Assembly: GCA_029063695.1 (NCBI GenBank)
Contig: JAIDNR010000452.1
Coordinates: 1 to 10,629 of the forward strand
Length of the DNA: 10,629 nucleotides
From: Ruminococcus sp.
GTDB taxonomy: Bacteria > Bacillota > Clostridia > Oscillospirales > Ruminococcaceae
Reading direction: 5' to 3'
Shown: in pieces, positions 1-8,664 of the stretch
How positions within the stretch are numbered: the first letter of the stretch is position 1
How the letters are laid out: each line of letters opens with the position of its first letter
The notes under the pieces: model-generated
What the model was told of the DNA's origin: nothing
The model's database searches: none
What the model saw: only the letters and a program-made list of their open reading frames with translations
Translations under genes and position numbers: made by a program

Positions 1-36
1 TTCCATAGCCTATCATATATTTATCACATTCAAGGT

Positions 37-42
37 TATAAT
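37..42 (+). promoter_or_regulatory. weak candidate -10 box upstream of the HtrA gene
   Basis: A perfect TATAAT lies 77 bases before the HtrA start codon. No recognisable -35 box is present 16-18 bases upstream, and the surrounding DNA is very AT-rich, so a chance match is quite possible. Other TATAAA-like strings at 85-97 are too close to the ribosome binding site (GAGG at 108-111) to be convincing. Positions 1-119 otherwise hold no open frame that can be supported as a gene. Confidence 0.25.
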
Positions 43-119
43 TATAGTTAATGAATAATTTATCGGCTGACGGAAAGCCTATAGTATAAATTATAAATTG
101 GAATTGCGAGGTCTTTTTT

Positions 120-1487
120 ATGTCTGATTTTTATAACAATGACGAGAATAATTATAATGATTACAATAATTATGAATATAAATCCGAGGTAACTCCTCAG
201 CCGAAAAAACCTAAAAATCATACGTTTCTTAAAGTAATTGCATTTCTACTTTGCATGGGTGTTGCAGGTGCAGGCTCTGTCCAGATATATAAATTCATGG
301 ATAACAGTAAGTTCAATATGTCCGAGGAGTCAAAATCAGATGAGAGCAGCACTCCCGTGAGTAAGATTGAGGACGAAACGAAAGAATCCGACAACAAAAG
401 TGAACAACCGGTTCCGGAACCGCAGAATCTTCCGGGACTGTTTGATATTGCATCAAGAACCGATTCAAAATATCTGCCCGATATAGTGGACGAAATTATG
501 CCGTCCGTTGTCGGTGTTTCATCTACTTTCGAATTTACAAAACAATATTCATCGTGGGGCTGGGGGTTTCAGCAGCCCGAATCAGTAACACAGGAAGCTG
601 TTGGAACAGGCACAGGTATTGTAATGACAGAGGACGGCTATATAATTACAAATGCCCATGTAATATATGACAGCTCCGAAGAATACCATGCAGGCGAAGC
701 AAAAGCCGTTTCCGTCCTTTTCAGTGATAAAAATGAATACGATGCAAAAATTATCGCATACGACGTTGAAACTGACATTGCCGTACTGAAAATCGATGAA
801 ACGGGATTTACTCCCGCAACATTCGGAAACAGTGATGATTTGCGTGTAGGCGAACTTGTTATAGCAGTCGGAAATCCGCTCGGCTTTGAACTTTTCGGCT
901 CAGTTACAAGCGGTATCGTCTCCGCACTCAACCGTGAAATCTCAATCAATGAAAAAAATATGACGCTCATTCAGACTGATGCCGCTATAAACAGTGGAAA
1001 CTCAGGCGGTCCTCTGCTTAATAGCTGTGGGCAGGTTATTGGCATAAATTCCGCTAAAATGTCATCAAGTTATGCTTCAGGTACAGCATCAATTGAAGGT
1101 CTCGGATTTGCTATCCCCATTAACGATGCAAGAACTATTATAGATGATTTAATCAACAACGGCTATGTTACAGGCAGACCACAGATTGGTATTACTGCTG
1201 TTGATATTGATGAAATGTACTCCAGCTATCTCGGACTTCCAATGGGAATATATGTACGTAGTGTTGCAGAAGGCAGTGCAGCCGAAATGGCAGGTTTAAG
1301 AACGGGCGATGTTATTATAGGAATCAACGACGAAGCCGTAACTTCCATGGACGAACTCAATGCCGTAAAGAATCAGTTCAAAGCAGGAGATACTGTAACA
1401 CTCAAAGTATACCGTGATGGCGAAGATATTGATATACCGCTTGTACTTCATGATGCAAATGCAGAAATGTCTGTACAGAAGAATTAA
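120..1487 (+). CDS. htrA: membrane-anchored HtrA/DegP-like serine protease (S1C family, one PDZ domain)
   Basis: This is an extracytoplasmic ATP-independent serine protease of 455 residues, whose family degrades or refolds misfolded exported proteins under envelope stress. Domain order is as follows: an acidic Asn/Tyr-rich cytoplasmic head (1-30); one hydrophobic signal-anchor helix (about 35-57) preceded by a Lys-rich patch; a Ser/Glu/Lys/Pro spacer (60-115); a trypsin-like protease domain (about 120-345); and a single PDZ domain (about 353-445). The catalytic triad is visible as His180 in TNAHV, Asp219 in ETDIAVLKI and Ser295 in GNSGGPLL. The conserved GFAIPI strand follows at 329-334. The ATG is preceded by GAGG with an 8-base gap. 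Length and architecture match HtrA proteins of Firmicutes, which carry one PDZ domain and a membrane anchor rather than a cleaved signal peptide. The gene is monocistronic as far as seen and converges on addA. The family call is firm; which paralogue it is cannot be told. Confidence 0.95.
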   Translation: MSDFYNNDENNYNDYNNYEYKSEVTPQPKKPKNHTFLKVIAFLLCMGVAGAGSVQIYKFMDNSKFNMSEESKSDESSTPVSKIEDETKESDNKSEQPVPEPQNLPGLFDIASRTDSKYLPDIVDEIMPSVVGVSSTFEFTKQYSSWGWGFQQPESVTQEAVGTGTGIVMTEDGYIITNAHVIYDSSEEYHAGEAKAVSVLFSDKNEYDAKIIAYDVETDIAVLKIDETGFTPATFGNSDDLRVGELVIAVGNPLGFELFGSVTSGIVSALNREISINEKNMTLIQTDAAINSGNSGGPLLNSCGQVIGINSAKMSSSYASGTASIEGLGFAIPINDARTIIDDLINNGYVTGRPQIGITAVDIDEMYSSYLGLPMGIYVRSVAEGSAAEMAGLRTGDVIIGINDEAVTSMDELNAVKNQFKAGDTVTLKVYRDGEDIDIPLVLHDANAEMSVQKN

Positions 1488-1522
1488 TAAGAATTCTCCA
1501 CCTCTCCTTTCTAAATAATAAA

Positions 1523-1558
1523 CAGAAAAGGCTGTCCATAAACGGACAGCTTTTTCTG
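1523..1558. terminator. bidirectional rho-independent terminator between htrA and addA
   Basis: Arms 1523-1537 and 1544-1558 form a stem of 15 pairs, with one G.U in the + strand RNA, closed by a 6-base loop. The core is GCTGTCC paired with GGACAGC. On the + strand a run of five T follows the GC core 36 bases after the htrA stop. On the minus strand the core is followed by CTTTTCTGTTTATTA, and the stem begins six bases after the addA stop. The stem can therefore serve both converging transcripts. Confidence 0.88.
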
Positions 1559-1564
1559 CTTTTG

Positions 1565-4500
1565 TCATAATATTATTGTTTTTTTCAGTTCAATGGAATA
1601 AATAACAAGTTCCTTGACTTTTTTGCCTGTGATGAGTTCAATAGCGGATTTATAAATCTTAAGCTGTCCCATGTAGCGTTTTTTCAGTCCGTTTGCTGAA
1701 ATTCCCCTGTCGGATTTATAGTCAACAACAACAATACCGTCTTTTTCCTCATACATAAGGTCAATGATACCCTTAATCATATTATCGGAATCCCTGAATT
1801 TTTCAAGTGCAGGATTATCCGTTTCAAGCTGTGAAGCCGCAACCATGAACTTTTTCTCACGTTCATATCTTTCTGCCGATTTCACACGATTATAGAGTTC
1901 ACTCTCAAAAAATGCTGTTACTTTTGCAGGTTCTATACATTCTGCCTGTGCTTTTGTAAGGAAACCAAGTCCGACAAGACGTTCAGTCTCCGCCGATACG
2001 TCTACAACAGCATTATCAAAATCGCAGTACTGGAAAAACGTGTGAATTGCCGTACCACGTTCCGCACCTGTCAGATTTTTCGTTTCTGAAATGAACTTCG
2101 GACGCTGTAAATTGAAATCAAAAGCCTCTGTCTCACTGAATTTCTTTGAAAGCTGTGTAACACTGAGTTTTGCAGTAGTTTCCGAAAGTGTCCTGTCATA
2201 GTCTGTATTCATGATATCTTTAAGATGTTCAACGATTTTATCATCAGCCTTTGCAGGAATAAATTTATCATCTACAGTCCTTTTCTTTATATCAGTATTT
2301 GCAATAAATTCATAGTCAAATAATTTATCACTTGTATCATAGGCAGGAAGTCCGGAATTTTCTGTATCCAGTCCGATAAGTTCGGCAATTGCCGGAAATT
2401 CACTGTGCATCATAAGAGAAAGCCAGAGCCAGTCCGAAAAGCTTTCAGCCTGAGAAACGGTATTTTTCAGCTCACTTCCGTTTGAAATACATTTTTGGAT
2501 AAGTTTTGCAATATCATCAACTGTTTTCTCTCCGCATTTGAGATTTATAAAAAGCCGCTGTTTTGCTCTTGTCATGCCGACATAAAGCAGTCGCATTTCT
2601 TCACTGCGTGAATCCCTGATTTTCTCATTTCTGAGCATTTTATACTGGAATGTCTTATATCGGCGGACAGTCTTTTTATTGAAGATAGTAAAGCCGATTC
2701 TGCCGTCATCACTGAACATTATTGTATCTTTGTCGGACTTTTTGAACTTTGAAGATGTTTCGCATATAAATACAAACGGATATTCCAGTCCCTTTGATTT
2801 GTGAAAAGTCTGAACTTTTACATAATCGCCTGACGATGCAGATACTTTTGCCTGATTATAGTCGCCGTCCTTTGTCTTTGAAAGCCTGTCAATATGACGG
2901 AGAAAACCACTTAATCCGCCTCGACCGTCAGCAGCTGCAAATTCCTCATAGTCCTGAGCATACTGTATAAGCATTCTGAGATTTGCACGTTTCTTTTCGC
3001 CGTCCTTGTGAATCTGCATAACGGAAACAAAGTCAGTTGTATCATAAATGGAACTTATAAGCTCACCTGTTGTCATGGTTACTGCATTAAGACGGAAATG
3101 CTCAACGGACTTTAAAAATTCCTTACAGTGGATTGAAAGTTTCACGTCAAAATCTGGTATTTCATCATTTGCAATTTCAATAAGAATCTGATAAATCAGT
3201 TTTTTATTTCCAAAAGATTTGATATATGACAATTCTTCCATGCTGAACATATACATAGGTGAAAGCATTACTACAGTCATGGGAACGTCCTGCAATGGAT
3301 TTGCAATAATTCTGAGAAGGTCAAGGAGAATGACTATTTCACGGGATTTTAAATAACCCTGTTCGTCACTTCCCTTTGCGGAAATATTCCTGTCCTCAAG
3401 TGCCTTTACATAAGCATTCATATAGTATTTTTTGCGGACAAGAATACAGAAATCAGACGGTCTGCACGGTCTTGAATTTCCTTTTGAGTCAATAACAGGA
3501 ACTTCGTCTTTTATCATCTGAGCTATTTTTTCCGCCGTAACTTCTGCTTCGGGACTTTCAACAGCCTCACCCTTATCATCGTCAGAAGTTACAGGGTCAG
3601 TATCTATCAGCATAAAATGTGTAAGTCTGTTATCATTATGCGGTGCGGAATACTGTTTTGCTCCGAAATACAGCTTTTCATCATCGTTATAATCAATATC
3701 TCCGCATTTTTCTGACATTATTTCAGTGAAAACAAAGTTGATGAAGTCAATAACTTCCGTACAGCTTCTGAAATTTTTATTTAAAAGAATTGACTGATTT
3801 TTCACGTCGCTCTGCACTGAATAAGGAATTGAGCTTTTCATTATGTCAATAAAATTCTTCGGATTTGCCAGACGGAAACTATAGATTGACTGCTTTACGT
3901 CTCCGACAAGAAAAACATTGTCTCCATACATTGGATTTCCGTTTGCATCAGGTTTATAATTCTTTGAAATAAGTCTGAAAATCAAATCCTGTCTGTTATT
4001 GGAATCCTGATATTCGTCAATCATGATTATGTCGTAATAATCGGCAATATCACGTGCAATCTTTGACTGTATTATACTGCCGTTTTCATCATAATCAACA
4101 AGCAGTTCAAGTGCAAGACGTTCTCCGTCGTCAAAACTTAGTGCATTCTTACTGAACTTCTTTTCCAGTACAATTTTACGAAATCTCTGTACAACTTCCA
4201 CAAGAATTTTTACGGCTTCCCTTGATTCGTTAAAATTATCATCTGCTATCATCAGACTTTCAACTATAGAATAATACTCCTTTTTAAGTTCATTACGGCG
4301 GTCAGCATAAATTTTCCGCAGTGCCGCATCATGAATAACTTTTTTGCTTATACGTTCAATCGACGGAAATTCCATAAGCTGATTCATTTCATCATCAGTC
4401 GGCAGAATACGTCTTTCGGTAATTTTCAGAAGTGCCTGAATTCTTGAAATATCAAGATGTGCCTGAATCATGTGTTTATCGGCACATTCGGAATCTTCCT

Positions 4501-5215
4501 TAAAAATATACCTGAGATTTTCGGCATTCTTTTCAATTTCAGTCAGCAGTTCGGCAGTTTTCTCATAAACATCATCAAAGAATCTGCTGTAATATATTGT
4601 ATCCTCAAATTCTTTTTCATACTCCGTAACAACTTTTTCAAACCAGATTTTATCCACTGCAACAGATGAAAGAAATTCGTCCGTCTTTCTGATTATTTCA
4701 ACAAGCGGTTTCTGGTCTTTGTGACAGAAGCAGTCATAAAGATACGAAATTTTATCATATTCTTCATTACTGTACCAGTCAAGCAGTTCGTCCATAGCCT
4801 GCGACTTTATAACTTTTTCGTCATTTTCACTGAGAACCGAAAATCCCGATGTGATTTCATGGTCTGAAATATTATCACGGAGAAGTTCAAAACAGAAAGA
4901 ATTTATAGTTGAAATCTTTGCATTCTGCAAACGAACCTGTTGTTCCAGAAGGTACATATCATCGGGACGCTCATTAATTAACTCCGTCAGCTTGCTATCA
5001 AGACGATTTTTCATTTCAGCCGCCGCATCTGTTGTAAAAGTTACGACAATAATTCTGTCCGCTTTTACACCTGCACTTCTGTCCGCAAGAAGCTGTACAA
5101 GTCTTTCAGTAAGTACAGCAGTCTTTCCGCTACCTGCCGCCGCCGATACAATAATGGAAGAATCACGGACATTTATAGCATTCTGCTGTTGTTCTGTATA
5201 TTTTACTTCACTCAT
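1565..5215 (-). CDS. addA: ATP-dependent helicase/nuclease subunit A (AddA)
   Basis: This is the motor and nuclease subunit of the AddAB complex, which resects double-strand breaks and prepares 3' single strands for RecA. It has 1216 residues, close to the usual family length. All UvrD-type SF1A helicase motifs are intact: Walker A AAAGSGKT (25-32, Lys31), motif Ia TFTTDAAAEMKNR (59-71), motif II IMIDEYQDS (397-405), motif III LVGDVKQSIYSFR (436-448), motif IV LNKNFRS (478-484), motif V around TFHKSKGLEYP (803-813) and motif VI LLYVGMTRAKQRL (876-888). The C-terminal RecB-type nuclease domain shows AERGTAIHTF (1051-1060), the metal ligand region GIIDLMY (Asp1152), VVDYKSD (Asp1165, Lys1167) and GQLKIYK (Gln1184). 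The start codon overlaps the addB stop as ATGA, which indicates translational coupling. No truncation or lost motif was seen. Confidence 0.97.
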   Translation of the reverse strand: MSEVKYTEQQQNAINVRDSSIIVSAAAGSGKTAVLTERLVQLLADRSAGVKADRIIVVTFTTDAAAEMKNRLDSKLTELINERPDDMYLLEQQVRLQNAKISTINSFCFELLRDNISDHEITSGFSVLSENDEKVIKSQAMDELLDWYSNEEYDKISYLYDCFCHKDQKPLVEIIRKTDEFLSSVAVDKIWFEKVVTEYEKEFEDTIYYSRFFDDVYEKTAELLTEIEKNAENLRYIFKEDSECADKHMIQAHLDISRIQALLKITERRILPTDDEMNQLMEFPSIERISKKVIHDAALRKIYADRRNELKKEYYSIVESLMIADDNFNESREAVKILVEVVQRFRKIVLEKKFSKNALSFDDGERLALELLVDYDENGSIIQSKIARDIADYYDIIMIDEYQDSNNRQDLIFRLISKNYKPDANGNPMYGDNVFLVGDVKQSIYSFRLANPKNFIDIMKSSIPYSVQSDVKNQSILLNKNFRSCTEVIDFINFVFTEIMSEKCGDIDYNDDEKLYFGAKQYSAPHNDNRLTHFMLIDTDPVTSDDDKGEAVESPEAEVTAEKIAQMIKDEVPVIDSKGNSRPCRPSDFCILVRKKYYMNAYVKALEDRNISAKGSDEQGYLKSREIVILLDLLRIIANPLQDVPMTVVMLSPMYMFSMEELSYIKSFGNKKLIYQILIEIANDEIPDFDVKLSIHCKEFLKSVEHFRLNAVTMTTGELISSIYDTTDFVSVMQIHKDGEKKRANLRMLIQYAQDYEEFAAADGRGGLSGFLRHIDRLSKTKDGDYNQAKVSASSGDYVKVQTFHKSKGLEYPFVFICETSSKFKKSDKDTIMFSDDGRIGFTIFNKKTVRRYKTFQYKMLRNEKIRDSRSEEMRLLYVGMTRAKQRLFINLKCGEKTVDDIAKLIQKCISNGSELKNTVSQAESFSDWLWLSLMMHSEFPAIAELIGLDTENSGLPAYDTSDKLFDYEFIANTDIKKRTVDDKFIPAKADDKIVEHLKDIMNTDYDRTLSETTAKLSVTQLSKKFSETEAFDFNLQRPKFISETKNLTGAERGTAIHTFFQYCDFDNAVVDVSAETERLVGLGFLTKAQAECIEPAKVTAFFESELYNRVKSAERYEREKKFMVAASQLETDNPALEKFRDSDNMIKGIIDLMYEEKDGIVVVDYKSDRGISANGLKKRYMGQLKIYKSAIELITGKKVKELVIYSIELKKTIIL

Positions 5216-8200
5216 TTATTTTTCCCCTTGCCTTTACCCTTACTTTTATCTTTACCAAGAATCCTGTCGGCTTCTGCCTGTTTTTCCAAATCAGAGCCAC
5301 GGCATACAGAACCATCGCCGTTTCCGCAGATGTCACTGAAATCACAGAAAGTACATGGCATATCACTTCCATTAACAAGCGGTAAAGCACCGATATTTCC
5401 GCCGTAGATTGATTCTGCCATATCCACAACGCTCTTGTATACAAATGCTTTCAGACTGTCCATATTTTCGGCTGATATTACAGACGAATTTTCAGAGAAA
5501 AAACCGTCTGTTTTCTTTATTGAAGCAGGAATAAATTCACCGTTCACTCCTTTTTCCATAGCATCAAGAACTTCTTTATCATCAATCAGAAGTCCTGTTG
5601 ACTTAAGTTTTGAATTTATTTCAGGCTTTTTACCTGAATCTTTTCCGGATTTTTTCTTTTCAAGCGGTTTTGAATCCTCAGATTTTACATCTGAAATGCG
5701 TACAGGAGAATACAGAACACCTGCCGGAATACAGTCGCCATAATCTGCACCTTTTTCAGTCATCATAAACAGATACAGCAGCATTTGCAGATTGATTCCA
5801 TTGGCAAGATTATATGAATTGATTTTCTTTTCACTGCTCTTATAGTCAATAATTCTGATATACTTATTGCCGTCATTTTCCCATATATCCGCACGGTCAA
5901 CTTTTCCGCCTATGCTCAGCCAATTGCCGTTACCGAAATTAAATCCTTTTCCTCTTACGTTCTTTACATCAAGTTCAAATTCGACAGGTGTGAATTTACT
6001 TGCTTTCAGCTCCTGTTTTGTATGAATAAAGGCATTTACAAGCTGTTCCTTTATTTTATTGTAAAAGAGTTCAAAACGTGGCGTTTTGGAAAAATTACCG
6101 CCGAGCTTTTCGTTGCGGTATTTCAGAGCATATCTGTCTATCTCACTTATAATAGTTTCTTCATCAATATTAATAAAATCATCTTTGTTTCTTGACGCAA
6201 GAATATGATAAAAGCATTCGTGAGCCAAATCACCTGTAATACGTGCATCAATCTCGATTTTTTCGGGTATCTGCAAACGCAGGCACTGCTGACAGAAATA
6301 CATGAAATGACATTTATTGTAACTCTCGATTCCTGTCGGTGAAAGTCTGAGAGGTTTAAAGCTTCTGAGCTTTTCAATTGTCTCTGTGCGGACTTTATAC
6401 TCAGATTTACTCACTGATTTGCTCAATACAGAAGCGATTCTCCTGCTGTAATCCTCATCAGCAAGAAGTGCCTTTTCGATAGATGCAGTATATATACTGT
6501 TCTGTGACCTGTCCTGCATATAGTGATAATAAGCGGATTTTTTTGTTACAGCATAGAAATCGGGAGTTATATTTTCCTCTGTGACAACCATTTTTTTCTG
6601 CTCATCTTCACTTTCCTTGAAGATTTTTTTAATCTGCTCAATCACGGGAGCAGGATATTTTGCCTGTCCAGATAAATCTGAAAGCGAATATGTAATATAG
6701 AGCTTATGCGATGCGGTAGAAAGAGCCTTGTATACAATAAGTCTTTCAGAAGCGATAAGGTCAGTAAGCGGACGGGAAATATCAATACCTTGAATTGAAA
6801 GTTTCTGCTTGTCGCTTTCAGAGAAAAGACCATGCAGACTGACCTGATTCGGAAAGTCGCCCTCTGATGCACCTATCACGAATATAACTTTCGGCGAATT
6901 AAGTCTCGCCGTTCTTGCGGAAGCAGTTGTAACTGCGTCAAGAGTCTGAGGCGGTATGGAATAAGTTATTCTGCCAATCATTGAACGCATGATATTTGCA
7001 AGCTCGCTGATTGATGTGATATTTTCACCGATAGTTGAAACAATGCTGTCAAGTATATTGATAAGACAGCTCCACAGACGTTTCAGCTCAGCCGCTTCAT
7101 GGTCATGGTTACTTTTTATAAGCTGATTCATAAGTTTGCCCACAGAAGATTCCGCTTTACATTCTGTAAAATAATTATAAATAAGCTGACATATTTTTTC
7201 CGCTGAAATTTTGCCTTTAAGTTTTTTTCTTAAATCAACAAGCGGAGTTATGGTTCTTTCCCTGACATTTTCAATAATCTCAAGATTATCGTCCTCAGCG
7301 GTAAAAGGACTGCACCATACATCGCCATCAACTTCCCATTTATAGCAGTAATTTTCAAGAAGCGATATATCGGTGAAACTCTCATCAAGAATACCGCACT
7401 TCAGCAGTCTGAAAATCTGTTCGCTGTGAAATTTTCTTGCTGTAAGCAAATCAAGGAGAGTTATAAAGAACATTGCTATTGGCGTGTGATTTATGGAACG
7501 CTCAATACTAAGAAAGTACGGAATATCATATCTCTCGAATGCCGCTTTAAGAACGTCCGCATACTGTTCGATATTATTAGAAATTACGGCTATATCCCTG
7601 TATTTTAGTGATTTATCGGAATAAATAAGTTTTTTCAGGCTTGCACATACATATTCAGCCTCACTGTACATATCTCTTGCTTCAAAGATACTGATATTCT
7701 GTATTTCGGGAGCATTCTGAGGTTCATACGGAAGATTACGCATAACTCTTTCACTGAGATATTCGAGGTCTTTGCTCACAAATCTGTAGCTTTTACCACA
7801 GTGACTTGCACAATACTGATAATTCATCTCACGGCATATCTGAGTAAGCTGCTGATAAGTGGAATTTACAGTTTCAAATAGAGTGTATTTTCCTGCTTTC
7901 AGGTTATCAGTTCTGAGAGTTATAACCACATTTTCAGCCGATGCAAAAATCACTTTAATCATATCAATCTGGTCTGCATTAAAGCTCTCAAATTCATCAA
8001 GACAAACGCATTTTCCCTTGAAATACTGATAAAGATTGGCAATTTCAGCAGCGGCACGGATATTTTCAAGGTTATCCTTGAATCCGTATTCTTCCATAAT
8101 ACGTTCATATTCATAATAAATCGATGCAATATCAGCCGTTTTGTTATGGAGCTTGTCTTTGAAGATTTCAGCCTTATTTGTAAGCTCATGCGGAGTAATA

Positions 8201-8604
8201 CCAGAATGTTTCATATCAGTGATAAGTTTCATGATTTCTTCGGCAAAACCCGTCTGAGTACATCTCTTTGAGAAAAACGACAGTGATTCGGGACTTGATT
8301 TTGCCGCTGCAACAGCCTGATAAATAAGTATCATTCTTGCCATTTCGTCCGCATATTCACCGTTTCTGTTAGGGTCACCGTAAATCTGAAAAAGCTGTCT
8401 TGCAAGACTGCTGAAACTCAGTGAGAGAAGATTATTGAAATTTTCAGCTCCGAGATAAAAATAAAGATTTTTGTCAAAGTCATTTGAATACTGTTCAGGA
8501 ACAAGCACACATACTTTTTTACCGTTCTGCTGAAAATTTTTTATTCTGCCGAACATCGTCGTTGTTTTGCCCGTACCCGATGCACCTATAATAAATTCAA
8601 TCAT
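5212..8604 (-). CDS. addB: ATP-dependent helicase/nuclease subunit B (AddB), Fe-S type
   Basis: This is the partner of AddA, with an inactive helicase-like fold and a second RecB-type nuclease that cuts the other strand. From the chosen start it has 1130 residues. Visible features are an N-terminal Walker A GASGTGKT (7-14) and a nuclease core with GDLAHECF (His795), GGKVDRAD (Asp903), IIDYKSS (Asp920, Lys922) and NLQMLLY (Gln940). Four cysteines, Cys765 then C-x2-C-x5-C at 1084, 1087 and 1093, match the 4Fe-4S cluster known from AddB proteins. The reading frame also opens at 8634 and 8616. I chose 8604 because the protein then begins MIEFIIGASGTGKT as family members do, GGTGAT sits just upstream, and the 8634 ATG lies inside a hairpin arm. 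The C-terminus is an unusual Lys/Gly tail. Other visible UvrD helicase motifs are absent, as expected for AddB. Confidence 0.95.
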   Translation of the reverse strand: MIEFIIGASGTGKTTTMFGRIKNFQQNGKKVCVLVPEQYSNDFDKNLYFYLGAENFNNLLSLSFSSLARQLFQIYGDPNRNGEYADEMARMILIYQAVAAAKSSPESLSFFSKRCTQTGFAEEIMKLITDMKHSGITPHELTNKAEIFKDKLHNKTADIASIYYEYERIMEEYGFKDNLENIRAAAEIANLYQYFKGKCVCLDEFESFNADQIDMIKVIFASAENVVITLRTDNLKAGKYTLFETVNSTYQQLTQICREMNYQYCASHCGKSYRFVSKDLEYLSERVMRNLPYEPQNAPEIQNISIFEARDMYSEAEYVCASLKKLIYSDKSLKYRDIAVISNNIEQYADVLKAAFERYDIPYFLSIERSINHTPIAMFFITLLDLLTARKFHSEQIFRLLKCGILDESFTDISLLENYCYKWEVDGDVWCSPFTAEDDNLEIIENVRERTITPLVDLRKKLKGKISAEKICQLIYNYFTECKAESSVGKLMNQLIKSNHDHEAAELKRLWSCLINILDSIVSTIGENITSISELANIMRSMIGRITYSIPPQTLDAVTTASARTARLNSPKVIFVIGASEGDFPNQVSLHGLFSESDKQKLSIQGIDISRPLTDLIASERLIVYKALSTASHKLYITYSLSDLSGQAKYPAPVIEQIKKIFKESEDEQKKMVVTEENITPDFYAVTKKSAYYHYMQDRSQNSIYTASIEKALLADEDYSRRIASVLSKSVSKSEYKVRTETIEKLRSFKPLRLSPTGIESYNKCHFMYFCQQCLRLQIPEKIEIDARITGDLAHECFYHILASRNKDDFINIDEETIISEIDRYALKYRNEKLGGNFSKTPRFELFYNKIKEQLVNAFIHTKQELKASKFTPVEFELDVKNVRGKGFNFGNGNWLSIGGKVDRADIWENDGNKYIRIIDYKSSEKKINSYNLANGINLQMLLYLFMMTEKGADYGDCIPAGVLYSPVRISDVKSEDSKPLEKKKSGKDSGKKPEINSKLKSTGLLIDDKEVLDAMEKGVNGEFIPASIKKTDGFFSENSSVISAENMDSLKAFVYKSVVDMAESIYGGNIGALPLVNGSDMPCTFCDFSDICGNGDGSVCRGSDLEKQAEADRILGKDKSKGKGKGKNK
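5223..5228 (-). promoter_or_regulatory. ribosome binding site of addA inside the end of addB
   Basis: AGGGGA on the minus strand lies 7 bases before the addA ATG. It falls within the last codons of addB, which encode a Lys/Gly tail, so the purine-rich tail codons also supply the Shine-Dalgarno site. Together with the 4-base ATGA overlap it fixes the addA start. Confidence 0.75.
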
Positions 8605-8608
8605 AGTA

Positions 8609-8614
8609 ATCACC
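8609..8614 (-). promoter_or_regulatory. ribosome binding site that decides the addB start
   Basis: GGTGAT on the minus strand matches the 3' half of the full Shine-Dalgarno sequence and ends 4 bases before the ATG at 8604. It supports the internal start rather than the longer frame from 8634 or 8616. A TATAAT overlapping it upstream (8620-8615) is too near the ATG to act as this gene's -10 box. Confidence 0.65.
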
Positions 8615-8625
8615 ATTATAAAATA

Positions 8626-8654
8626 CAATGCCATACATTAACTGCATGGCATTG
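8626..8654 (-). terminator. hairpin between the lysozyme gene and addB, probable terminator or attenuator
   Basis: In minus-strand RNA, CAAUGCCAUGCA pairs with UGUAUGGCAUUG over 12 base pairs with one G.U pair and a 5-base loop. The stem starts 10 bases after the lysozyme stop. The interrupted U run UAUUUUAU follows it. The only mismatch in + strand RNA (A/C) becomes a G.U pair in minus-strand RNA, which favours a role in minus-strand transcripts. The short, interrupted U tract and modest GC content suggest an incomplete terminator, so some readthrough into addB is plausible. Confidence 0.6.
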
Positions 8655-8664
8655 CTGTAATTTT

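Noticed and set aside
61..83. Small inverted repeat GGCT/AGCC upstream of htrA
   Set aside because: Only four contiguous GC-containing pairs with a mismatch beyond and no T run. Too weak to call a terminator or operator.
1296..1568. 90-codon minus-strand frame at the htrA end
   Set aside because: It is antisense to the PDZ domain of HtrA and runs through the terminator stem. It resembles no protein family.
4851..5339. 162-codon open frame on the + strand across the addA/addB junction
   Set aside because: It lies opposite intact, conserved addA helicase motifs and the addB end. The protein has no recognisable features and no start signal.
5590..5700. Possible Lys/Ser-rich insertion in the AddB nuclease domain (between YSPVRI and GLLIDD)
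   Set aside because: The composition is odd, but the spacing between the flanking conserved strands seems about normal for AddB proteins, so it is a divergent loop rather than an insertion.
1565..8604. Chi-like AGCGG sites recognised by AddAB
   Set aside because: Several AGCGG copies appear on both strands with no evident strand bias, and the Chi sequence of this organism is unknown, so nothing can be concluded.
8605..8634. Longer AddB N-terminus starting at 8634 or 8616
   Set aside because: The 8634 ATG forms part of the hairpin arm with no Shine-Dalgarno site before it. The added residues precede the usual AddB start, while 8604 has GGTGAT upstream.
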